The position numbers were made by a program, and so were the translations under genes. This document shows, piece after piece, positions 27,301 through 39,300 of a stretch of DNA of 64,000 bases (position 1 is the first letter of the stretch; each line of letters starts with the position of its first letter). The notes under the pieces are model-generated. The model did not search any database. It saw only the letters and a program-made list of their open reading frames with translations, and was not told the origin of the DNA. Source of the stretch: Euwallacea fornicatus. Its lineage: Eukaryota; Arthropoda; Insecta; Coleoptera; Curculionidae. Location of the stretch: positions 4,774,001-4,838,000 of the forward strand of contig NC_089550.1 in the NCBI RefSeq assembly GCF_040115645.1, written 5' to 3'.

Positions 27301-30300
27301 TGACAATTTGACTTAAATTTTTCCATGTTTTAATCGGAATTTTATTTGGAAGTTTAGCATAAGTTATTTATGAAGAAAGACCGGGAATAAATTGAGTCGG
27401 GCTCTTGCATGAAGCTCGAGATTTGCATTCGGCAACTTTAATTCGGTTTCTTTTGAAATGACGTTCCGAAAAAGATTATCCTCTCCAGCCTGCGACGAAA
27501 AGTCGACATTTCGGATCAACTTACCTCCAGCAGAAAAGCTTGAGGGATGCCCCCGCTGAATCCTTCGGAACAATGAATCTCCAGCGAGGTCATGGAGATG
27601 TTTTGGATAGAGCAATTATGCACTTGATCTGGACGGGCTGAAAGTAAATAAAAAAAAAATTGGTTCGTACTTTCTGAGTTGTGTCAAAAACGTAAATTAT
27701 ACGAACGTAAATAATCAAATCAGGTCTTTGCAATAAAAGTAATTTCCAGAGATTCAATAATCATTCTTGCAACCTCCTCCGCTCTAAGACAATAACATAT
27801 TTCGAAAGGACTCACCAAGAGAATAAAAATTTACCTTTAAAATTCGTGAAGGCTCATTGTTATTCAGTTAGCACCGGGCTGCATAAAAATGAATCAAACG
27901 GTGCATTTGGGAATAGAAGGCAGCCGAATGTTGAATATACATAACATGCATATACATGTTTGGCAAATATAATTGTTCCTGTCCAAAAAACTTCCCCAAA
28001 TTGGAAGTCTAGAGAGTCTTTTTCAATACACCTAACCCTTTTGGTTTTATAGATAACTGTGAACCGCTGTCCAACTACGTATTGCCCGTTAAGAACATGG
28101 AGAAATATTGATACTTCGCCTTTTTTTAACATTCCATTTATTTGTTTTACTGACATAAAAGTGTATATATGAAATGTCGTAAATATCCATTTACGTCATT
28201 TCATACGTACCCTTTTATTAAACTTTACTTGCTTGTTATTAAATTATTCATCCCATACGAGGTCGTTAAGAACCTTTACGGCATGCCACGTAGTACACTG
28301 ACAAAATCATTTTTTTTTGCACTCAATTATTTTTATTTCATTATCGTTGCCGATTTCGGATGTCCTTTAGGGGAATTAGGTAGGAATTTCCATTCTTAAC
28401 TATTTTCATAGGGAAATTGGGACGATTCGGAACCCAAAGATCCTGCATAATGAATGAAGGATGTGCTCAGAAATTAGCGAGAGATTTGATTCGGACTGTC
28501 CACAAAGTTATTGCGTATTTTACAATATAAATGAAATACCGTTTCTTTCGTCAAAAGTGATAACTAAATTAAATAATGCGTAATTCATTTTGTGCAATAA
28601 CATTTCTACAGTATCAGTCAAAAGTAAAGCAACAAATTAAATTATATCGATATCCTTAAAAGAGGTTAAACGGTTCTCAAAATTTTATTACTAAGTTGAA
28701 CGAATATTATTAACCAATAATAATAATTAACAAAATAAAAAAAAAAGTAAGAGTTCTAGTTTAAATTATAAAATATTTCTTACAAAGGTTTCAAAAGTAC
28801 AGCAACATATAACTAAATGCATTTATATTTAGATTATATTTAATATTTTGTAGCATAGCTTTTATTTTATATCACTTCAGCACATCTACGACTCATAGAT
28901 TTCAATAATGCCATAAGGGTTGATTCTGGTATGGAATTCCAAACTCGAACAATGACGTCAAAGAGCTGGTCACAATTTTGATATTTTTGTGGGTTTTTCT
29001 GTCTTACTTTCCGGTCAATGATTTCCCAGAGATTCTCGATGGGGTTTAAATCTGGACTCTGGGCAGGCCATTTCATTACACGAATGCTACGGTCTGCAAA
29101 AAATTATTTTATTACCTTAGCAGTATGCTTAGGGTCGTTGTCGTGTTGAAATTCCCACGACAATGGCAAATTTTCTTCAGCGAATGGCACCATTGTGTCT
29201 CTTATGATACGTAAATATTGAAATCGGTCCATTATCCCATCAATTTTAATCAGTGGACCCACTCCAGTTTCCGAAAAACATCCCCACACCATCACATTTC
29301 CTCCTCCATGTTTCGTGGTGCCACGAGTGTATTTGGGATCAAACTTCTTGTTAACATCACGACGTACCCAGCAAATACCATCACTTGAATGCAAGTTAAA
29401 CTTGCTTTCGTCCGAAAAAAGCACTGTTTTCCATTTTGCCACTGTTCAATTAATATGCTCTTCAGCGAATTTCAGTCGGAGTCGTCTATTTTTCGCAGAA
29501 ATAAATGGTTTTTTGGCCAGTTTTCTTCCAAATAGTTTGCGTTCTGTTAGACGTCTTCGAACAGTACTAACAGAAACATCATCAAGCTCCAACTTTTTTT
29601 TTATATCCATTGCAGAACGAAACGGATCTTCCCGGGACGAACTTTCAATCTTTTGGTTCATTCTTTGGCTGGTTTTTCTTGGCCGTCCAGATTTTAATAA
29701 ATAAACAATATAATTCCTTCTTAAATAAGAAGAGGCTATCGGCCTACGTGGCCTTTCTGTCCATGTTGGTATTTACAAGTGTCATAATGATAGTAATCGT
29801 AGTCTCAAAAACAGTATCATCCACAACAATCATCCCAAAACCACCAGCACATCAGGCACATCAAACATCCCACATCTAGTCTATGTCTTGGTAGTGTTCA
29901 ATCAGAGTTGTGCCCGGTGTGAGGTAACGTGAGTTTCTAGTCTGTCGGTCAATGCACAGTCCAACAACGATGACCCAGTTTTTCTCTTTGTCTTTCCACT
30001 TTTTTTGTATTTGTAATAGTCTGTCTGAAATTTTTGTCATGTTAGTTTTTTCGTATAGCGCTTCGTTGGAAGAATTGTACAGTATGTATTTTTTTGTTTT
30101 GTTAGTTGCGTTTGCCATAATTATGTTACCAGTAGTGGTCTAAAAATGGATTTATATCCAGATTTTATTTTATTCATAACAGTGAATAGACTTAAAAAAT
30201 GTTTGATTGTACGAGAGACAATGCTTCGATTCAGTTGCAATTGGTTTGCAATAGTTATTTGTTTCATTCCCGACTGCCACTTAGAAATAATCAAATTTCG

Positions 30301-33300
30301 GATATCTACTGACAAACTGCGACCAGAAGGCATTATGTAGCGCTAAATTAAATAAAAATAACCGGGATACAGATTCAGAAATTCACTTGTCACTAATAGA
30401 GAGTGAAAATACGATTTTGTTGCTTTACTTTTGGAATGTCTTCAAAGGAATGTAGAAAATTATCGGACAGATAAGGAAAATCAACTTAGTTTTTGTACGT
30501 TATTTAGTATATTTACAAGTGCAGAATCAAAATATACGTATATCATTCCTAAGAAGACTGTCCATTTTCTAGGGACCTATAATTTTTATTTGTTGCTTTA
30601 CTTATGACTGATACTGTATATCTTTGGCGCAGTTTCGTCACACCGCGTTCATAAAAATTCTTTTTCGACAAAAAACTGCCCTAAGTACGTTTTTACGTCT
30701 TCAACAGTTGCGAAAGTTTTTCCATTAATGGCATTTTGCAACGATTGTAACAGATGATAATCCGATTGGCCTAGGTCTGGGAAGTAGGGTCGATGTGGCA
30801 AAAGCGCCCATCCAAATTGTACTAACTTTTCGCGGGTACAAGTTATCTATCCTGAGCTTATTCTTGATTTCGTTCCTCAATTTATCCAGATGGCGACATC
30901 TTTGCGATCCTTTCAGACAGATAACATAACTTTTCTTTGGTGAATACCCGATTTTGGAATATTTTGGGCTCACTTATTATGCCTGGTTCAAGAACTTTTA
31001 CCTATGACCGATCCATTATTATCATACGTTTGAAAAACGGGTTATTTTCTTCTCTTTTAAAGAGTGCGTTGCAGATGTCAATGCGTCTAGCACGATGAAT
31101 GTCCTCGAGTTCATGTGGTACTAATACATTGAGAATGGATACCATAAAATATTTGCACATTTTATTATAGAGAAGTTTAGTTCTATTTATTTGCGTCGCA
31201 GGCTATTTTAACTCTCTATGTGCCGCCATGTGCTGGATCGATAAACCAGTCTTCTCCTTTGAGTTTTCCCTTTATTTTTTTTTATCTTCGGATGGTAACT
31301 GAAGCTTCTAAGAGGAATTGTGTAAACTTTGAAATATCTGTAGCCAAGGACTCTATTACACAACGAAATCTTGCTCTAAGGAAGCATTTTTATACTCTAC
31401 CGATTGTAAAAGCCAACGAAAGTAGGCGAGCAAGCATAGTTGTAAAAATTTTACAGGCTTTTACTCAGGCAATTTCTGGGGATTTTTGTTATTTTGTTAC
31501 TTATTCTTCTTATGACAAAAACTTGCGCGAGTAGCGGTTATAAAACGGTCTTTCTAGATTTTATTAGCGCTCCCTTCAACATGGTTTTGCCTTTACAATA
31601 AAGGAAGCCAGGATAGTTATGTTCAGAGGTGATTAAGGCCTTTGCACAGTGAATTTTTCTCTCCCCTTGGAATGATGTTATTCTTGAAATTCGCTTTAGT
31701 AGAGGCTCTATTATTCTTATGTAGTTAAGCCTAAGTCGAAAGCCGTAAAATTTCAATTTCTTCAAAAAAGGGATATGGAAAGGGTACCACAAAAAAGTGG
31801 AGTTTTTTTCCCTCTGGTCTTCTTTTAGGAAGGTGGGTTTTAGTGGGACATTTTAATCAGTTTATGATACGTTTCATAGAGAAGTCCCAGGCCTATCATG
31901 GCTTAACCCTGAGGGCAAAGGGAGCAAATTGCGCTAAGCAAATTTGCACTTTACTTCATTGATCTAATCAACGCAGGGCATGAATCTGTAACCCGCCAAC
32001 CTTAATTATACCAAACACGCAACGCACGCGGCCTTCCCTTTGTACTGATTTCGAATCTGAGGGAGAGTTCGCAATTTTATTTCCTTCTTGTTGCTTAAAC
32101 TGTTTCCTGGATAATTTAATTAACGCTGCATGAGGCAGGAATGTTCTGAACAAAAGGTAAATTCATTCTTTTAAACTTCGTCCTTTCGTAAACATTTCAC
32201 AAATTACCCCCTATCTGCTTACCGAGAGGTCCCGTTTTATTTAATTTTGCAAATAGTTTATTCGCGGCGACGAAAAAGAAAAATGTATTTGCATGTAAGC
32301 GTCGTAATTAAGCGGCTATAGCGTATTATTCGTAAGGAATAAAGAATCTGTAATGGGGAAAAAAACGTGGGTTAAAACAAGGCCTTTAATTAGCATGTGC
32401 CTTTTGTAATTAAAAACTTTGTTCAACACACGGGTGCGCAGAATAAAATTCAGGGCACGTCCATGGTTTCTAATTAAGAAAAACAAGCTTAAATTGATTG
32501 GACCTTAAATTAAAAACACGTATTTCAAACAATTATCGGGAATGTTTTTGGCCGAACCCGGTATGGATGATACAAAAATGGAGCAAACCCGACTTACAAA
32601 GGAAAATGTATGCAAGAAAAAGTGCTGAGTCGGGCAAATATTTTAACTCCAGCGAAAACAGACTTGACACAGATCGAAAACAAGCAGGGTGTTTCTTCCC
32701 TGTCCCTTATTGTTGAGTTGTTTTGCGTATGCGATTACCTTTTCACGTGAAAAATAGATTACCCTTGTCTGGGGGATGTTTTGTTTCCCATTGTTCAAAC
32801 GAGGAAATAAAGTGTTCAAGAAGTGAAGGAAAACAGCAGGCTTTTAGATTGCTTGCTCTCATGTTACATGAGTTTTACATACAATTTGATGCGTCTGCTT
32901 TCGAGTGGATTATGTCATGCTGAACTGAAATAACATTGTAGGTTACGGAATCATTGATAAGAGAATTCACTCCGTCAAAAATAAGACGAATTCTTAGGTG
33001 TGATTTTTGCTGCAATTTGGGCCGTTGAGTAAACGGGATAATGTCTTTGCGCGATGACTCATAGATGGACTATATAAATGGGCACGATGAGGAAACGACG
33101 CTGGCAGCTTGCTCATATTGACTTTTCAGGAATTTAGTTACTCGTCCGCAAGTATTATTCCCTGGTAACTCAATTACCCGCCTTGTCTACATCAAGATAA
33201 TTCTTGGAGGAACACGATCCATATCTTGTTTTAAAAAGTCACCTTTGTTCTCCGCGTTGTTCTAGGCAAATTGTGAAACACAACCCCATCTCAAAGGTAA

Positions 33301-36300
33301 CAATACATGCATAAGTCTTATGCTCATCACTTTAGTACAATAGCTGCTAAGTGATATCCTACACCCCTGTAATACGCCCCCTTTGAGCATACTTCGATGT
33401 CGGCAACGGCGAGAGAGAAGGAAAATAACATTGAAAAGGGGAGCGAAAAATATTTTTTCCGCAATTGATTTTATTCAGATAAAACATCCCTTGGTATATT
33501 TCAAGGTACTATTGGTGGCAATAAAATCCAACTTTAATGGCCAAATTATACGAATAGTTCGACCTTTCTCGTTGGTATTTAGCATCGGAATTATTGCCCT
33601 TCCGTAGCATATTTAGGTCGTAAAAATTTCAGAGGCAGTTTGATATCCGGATACTTTGAGGCCTGCATTCCCAAGGTGATTTGCATGTGTTGGTTATGAT
33701 CTAGACGGGAATTCATTTCTTCGATGTATGTTTTCGTTTATAGTGAATAAAATATCGGTTTTGGCTTTGGTGGAACTATGAAAGAAGTATGTATTCAGGC
33801 CTTAAAATGGGAAATTCTATAAATAGAAACGAAATAGGGGTGCCAAAAATAGACAATTTTTTCTTCTCCCCCTCGTGGTATTCCCTAATTCCCTCAGAAA
33901 GAGAAAGGATTTCTTATTTTAAAATCCTTTCATTTCGTATTTAACACAATGTTTCCGACATAAACTTGTTCATGTTAGAAACTTCGTAAACGGTTATAAC
34001 AGAAAATTGTGTGCATTACGGCCTTTTCCTACTTTTTTCTTTAGCCTACAGTTTTCCCTGTCTAATTTCTAGTGATTACTCGTTGACGAAGACGTTCTGA
34101 TGATGAAGTCCTTTTTCAGAAATAATTTATTGCAAAGTCAGCGTTTCATGGTTGAAAACTTGGTTATAAAATTGAGGCTGGAATACCCGCACTTTCGTTC
34201 CTGGTTCACTAAATCGATGATTTGCTTCGCCACTGAATATGTAAATTACCACCGAAACTTACCTGCAGCAATTATGTGGAAAACACAAGGCACCCGTTGG
34301 TTCCCGATATTGTTGGAAGCGTAACACAATAGAGTCCCATAATCTAGGTCTTGTACAGGAGCGTACGATAATATGCTTGTTGAGGCGTTTATCTTTTTGT
34401 GGATGTAGGTGACATCGATTGAGTCCGCTGAGTTGTTAAAAGTCCATGTAAAGTTGACCTAAACAGAGATTTGGAATAATAATTAAAAGTTATTGTACTG
34501 ATAAAGGAACCAAACAAATGAACAAACTGAAACAAAACGAAACTACCGTCCATTAACGGTTTTCGAACTAAAGCTTAAGCTATAATTTGATATAAACTTT
34601 TGCACATAAATACCAGTCCGGAAATTTTCGACAAATCCAGCTTTTCCTTTATAGCAAATTAAAAATAAAACGACTTTCTCTGCGGATTGTTTACTTTCGG
34701 GTTTTAATTTAGTTACCTCTGGGGGATTCGCGTCCACTTGGCAAACAATTTCGGCTCTCTCCTGCTTGGCTACACCGTAAATCTTGGTCTGATCCGGCTT
34801 ACAGGTTGGGGCGTCTAGAAATAAATTCATATTAAGTAAATTAGGAAAAATCCGGAGGAAATAAAATTATAAACTTTCCCCTTTTGGACATCGGCCTAAG
34901 CCCAAATGTCGGGTAACGACTTCATAACTCACAACTTTTTAAAGCAAATCGCGAAACAACGAAAGTTGCGCCTTTCGAGCAAAAAACGAGATGTTTTAAA
35001 GAGGAATTCAAAAGGGATCTTTAAAAGAATATCTCGCTTCTTGTTTTAGGGTTGGATGCATAAATTCATAATTCCGTAAATGAACTTTGTTGTGAGAAAG
35101 AAGGCGTTTCTAATTCATTCCCTCGTTTCTTGTACTGCGCGAAAGTTTTAATGAAAATTTTACTCGAGGACCTTTTAAATTTAGTAAAATATTTTTCAAG
35201 CTGCAAAGAGTAGAGAGGTATTTCGGGAACGCAATATTTTAAATTAGCGAGGAAACCTTCTTACACAAGACGTTGAGGTAAAAAGAGTTGCTTTCGCCCT
35301 CTCCTTCCACGTTGTAGCCAACGCAGGTATAATTTCCTGCCGTGGAAGGGGAAACACCTCGAAGAACCAGGCTTTGGTTGCTGATGACTATGCCTGCGCT
35401 CATGTTCACTTGAAGATGTTTACCCTGGAAGGGAATGAATTCGTTTATTAATTTAACACTCAAAGGAACTTGGGATAAATATCCAGGATGATTTAAAAAT
35501 GTGTCCAAACATTTTGAGAGAATATTTTTGAGGTTAAAATAATACTGTTTCTTCCTATAAACGTGTGTCCTAAAATGTACCCCTTTGAAGCTGGAGTTAT
35601 CGAAAGTTGGGCAAAAAAAATCGATTATATCGATTTTGTGACTACAGTTACCGATCGAATTTCATGAAAATTTGCAAGTCTTTGCTTTTCAGGCGCTCTA
35701 TTAATTTTTTTCCTTCAAAAATTATATAAACCCAATTTCAGAAAGGTACACTTTGTGTAGCCCATATTTTATGTTTTCGCTAAGGAACTCTAAATTTAAC
35801 TATCATCATCTAGTAGACCACGAAAAAATCTAAAATTTTGATATCTTCCGTTTTTGTTGATACAACTAACCGTTTGCACCGTTGAATAAAAGGATAGAAT
35901 TATCAAAATTATAAATTAAAAAAATTTATGGGCTGCGACTCTTATTATTTTGCTGTACGATATTGTTGCCTGATATATGCTCATTTTCTTTTGTAATTAG
36001 GTTTATATAATTTTTACATCAAAAAAAGGAATAGAACGTTCAAAATACAAGACTTTGCAAATTTTCATGAAATGTGATCGGTAATTGTGGTTATAATTTG
36101 ACATAATTAATTCTTTTCGTCCAATTATCGATAAATCCAGCTTTGCAGGGCACATATTTATAGGAAAAACCCGTCTTATTTTAACTTCAAAAATACTTTT
36201 TTAAAATGTTTGAATTCAATTTTGAATCGCCCTGTATATGGGAGGAAAGTTTTTTTGATAAGAAATGACTCAAAATTGTGGAAAATCACAAAACTCGGTA

Positions 36301-39300
36301 GTTGCATTTGTAACTCGAACTATCCTGTGAAAACAGAGCTGCTGGACCATAAAAATTATAACTTATTTCAGTTCTTCGTTTGGCCCAGAAATAGCGGGGC
36401 GCAATGCAATTATATCAGTCCCAGGAGCAAAACTATGTATGTATATAATCTCGTAAAGATCCTCATACTAGATGTAAAATATGGGAGGAAGAATACTGCA
36501 ATAAATATGTCTCTATGTCCTTCTTTTCGATCTTTGATTTACGAGGAGAAATAACCCTCTATATTTCATACTGAATATAAATCTCCAAATAGATGCAAAA
36601 TCCTGGGATTTTTCTCGACTCAACGTATGTTATGCATTGATGGTGCATTCTCTAAGAGACACATGTTTTTGTTTTCAAAAACACATTTTTTATGCTACTA
36701 TTATGCGTGAAAGAATTTCTTAACTAATGCAGTCCATTCTCGATATAATAAAGACATTTTCATTTTAAAAAGTGCCACCCTTCCATTTTCCACACAGCTA
36801 AGTAGCTGAAATAGATGAGAATTTTTATAGCTTTATGGTGCATCGTATTTTACGATGTCACCGACGACAATTTGGCAAGCACATAAATATTTTAAATTAC
36901 ATGTTTACTACCAGATAATATTGAGCCGACGACATGAATCGAAGATATATAACTTCTTGGGATATATCGTATCGAAAATAGGCTAAAATCGAAAGATCCC
37001 AGCGGGGATTGATAGATATCTTTTTGTACTGGAGTTGCTGTTTACTCTAAATCAAAAGTAAAGAAAATATAATATGTATAAGGTTCCAATGAGTGCTTCG
37101 CCAAGCCTGGGCAATATGGTAATAACGACTATTAATCATCGTTTTCGAAGGGTGTCGCTTGACATGGTGCAATATGGATAATGTAAACGGAAACTGAAAA
37201 GGATTTATTTCAAATCCATTAATTGCACGTGATCATTAATGGTCGAAAATCACTAGAGAGAGCAAAGCGAGATTTAAATTATTTCTGGAGCATTGGCATG
37301 GAAAATATGAAAAATGTGAGATTTCAGAAGTGATAACGCAAGAGTGAAATTAATCCTCTATTGTGTGATCCAAAACGCACCTTTCAAATAAATTTAGTGG
37401 GAAATGCGATCCTGGAAAGTTGCCTTTTGCGTTTCCTTATTCCGCTATCCTTAATATTTTGTTACATATCCTCAGGTAGATATACCTTGGAGCAAAGTTT
37501 CGTACACACAAAGGGATTTGACAGTTTAATCTATCGTCGAAGCGTATATTTCACCTGAAGTTTAATTAACTGCAGTGCACTTTGATTAGAAGTTAATTAA
37601 ATTCTGGAAATCTTGATAAGAATTTTGAATTTTCGAGTTTTATTTTACTATGAGAAATTGAGGAATCTTGCAGCGACTAGTTAATATTGTTAATCAAGAC
37701 TGAAACTTAATTAAATCATTCAATTCTCCGGAAAATCTCTAGATAAATTTTCCAAAAATCCGGCATTTTACAAAGCTACAAGACATAAAAATTTGATAAC
37801 CCACAAATTCGATTTACACTCACACAAACGTACGAACAGTTATATTTTATAGCTCGTCAGATCAATCATTTTACGACGCATGTTCCAATTTAGCTTTAAC
37901 TGGAATATGGCTTATTGCACTGTTTATAGATATTTGCAAAAAGAGCAAAATAAATCCGTTTATTGGCCACTAAATGTAGTTATTACACGTGTTATGTTTT
38001 ACTGTCGTATATAGCTCGTTTAGTCTAGTAAAGTGTTGGTAGGGAAAGAAACGTTGAGTTGAGGACAAGCTTTGAGGTAATGGAAGCCAAGTTTCTAAAA
38101 CACAGCAGCAACTGTCGGCGCTATGTTTTGTGTAGTCCCTGTTTTTCAGGAGCCGTGTTTTAACAATGCACTGCCAGATTCAGAGGCAAGTACCCGAGTG
38201 CGTTCCTTTCAGTGATGTCAGTCACTGAATTAGCCCTGTTACCTATTTTGTGGTTCGGGAACTAAACTAGTGAGCAAAACAATTATGTAACTTAAAAAAT
38301 TGTGCAATTTTTTTGAATTCTTCGCTTCAGGCTTGTATTTGCTGATTGTAAATTATATTACTTATTTTGTAACTTACACTTAATATTCCACACTGAATCG
38401 AAAGCGCTATTTTGGATTTTATGATTTTAGTTTAGAAAACATCAATCATTCCCTGATTAATTTTATCTCTAAAAAAATATGTATATTATTATATCTATAA
38501 AATTATTTCCCTTTTCTTAAGTGAGTAAATTTGTTTTGCTCGCCGGTATACAGTGAATCCCAAAAATATTCGGACCCGCTCTTTTTACAGATTTTACGAG
38601 TCCTAATTAAATATATTAGTTATTTTTTTATTTTTTTTACGTCAGAAATGTCTCTATCAACCATCTATTTAGGGGTCTGCATAAAAAAGGAATGCGAAAT
38701 CATAATAGTTTATATTGAAATTTCAAGAAATAATCTAGAGAACCATTAAACGGGTCACAAAAAAGTAATGTTAGTTCTGATAAAAGGCAATTAGTAATAT
38801 TTCATTACGAAAAAGGTAATTCCTATAAAAAGATTGGGGAAATGCTCCAATTAAGTAAGAACAGAGTTGGAGGCATTGTAAAACGTTATAAAAATGAAGA
38901 TAGAATACTTCCAAAAAAACAAACAGGTCGACTAAAATTGTTAAATGATAGGGACAATCGCTTCATAATGAGAACCATTAAGAAAAACCCTAAAGTTAGT
39001 GCTCCAAAATTGAAGACCCTATTGGAAAATCATTCCAATAAAATAGTTAGTACTGAAACCATTCGTCGGTCTATCAGAAGCCATGGATATCACGAAAGGG
39101 TATGCAGAAAAAAACCATGGCTCAGCAGTAAAAATGTAAAACTACGAATCAATTTTGCTAAAGAATTCATTTCCAAACCAGACAATTATTGGATTGATGT
39201 AATTTTTTGCGATGAATCATAATTTAATATTTTTGGCTCAGACGGACGTCAAATGGTATGGAGGAAAGTAAATGCAGAACTACAGAGACAACATCTTTGT

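Larger units (their letters stand above)
28609..30616 (-). mobile_element. Tc1-like transposon with TA duplication and IR/DR ends
   Basis: The left end CAGTATCAGTCAAAAGTAAA and the reverse complement of the right end (CAGTATCAGTCATAAGTAAA) are inverted copies, followed by GCAACAAAT in both. TA flanks both sides (28607-28608 and 30617-30618). Inner copies of the AAAAGTA.AGCAAC motif at about 28793 and 30418-30433 give the IR/DR layout of many Tc1 elements. The element is 2008 bp, or about 1540 bp without the unknown insert at 29697-30167, a normal Tc1 length. The transposase inside is broken, so this copy is dead. Confidence 0.92.
28497..30840 (-). mobile_element. Broken mariner copy interrupted by a Tc1 element
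   Basis: Right of the Tc1 insertion (30617-30835) the minus strand encodes a mariner C-terminal region. It includes [20 protein letters not shown] (third catalytic Asp present), [20 protein letters not shown] and TKLRQRY, with one frameshift. Left of the Tc1 (28497-28608) the minus strand continues with the mariner C-terminus, a stop, and a mariner-like end containing CGCAATAACTTTGTGGACAG. If the Tc1 and one TA are ignored, the frame runs across the site. The 5' part of the mariner cannot be recognised beyond about 30840. Confidence 0.75.

Noticed and set aside
29315..29704. 129-codon plus-strand frame
   Set aside because: Antisense shadow of the Tc1 transposase.
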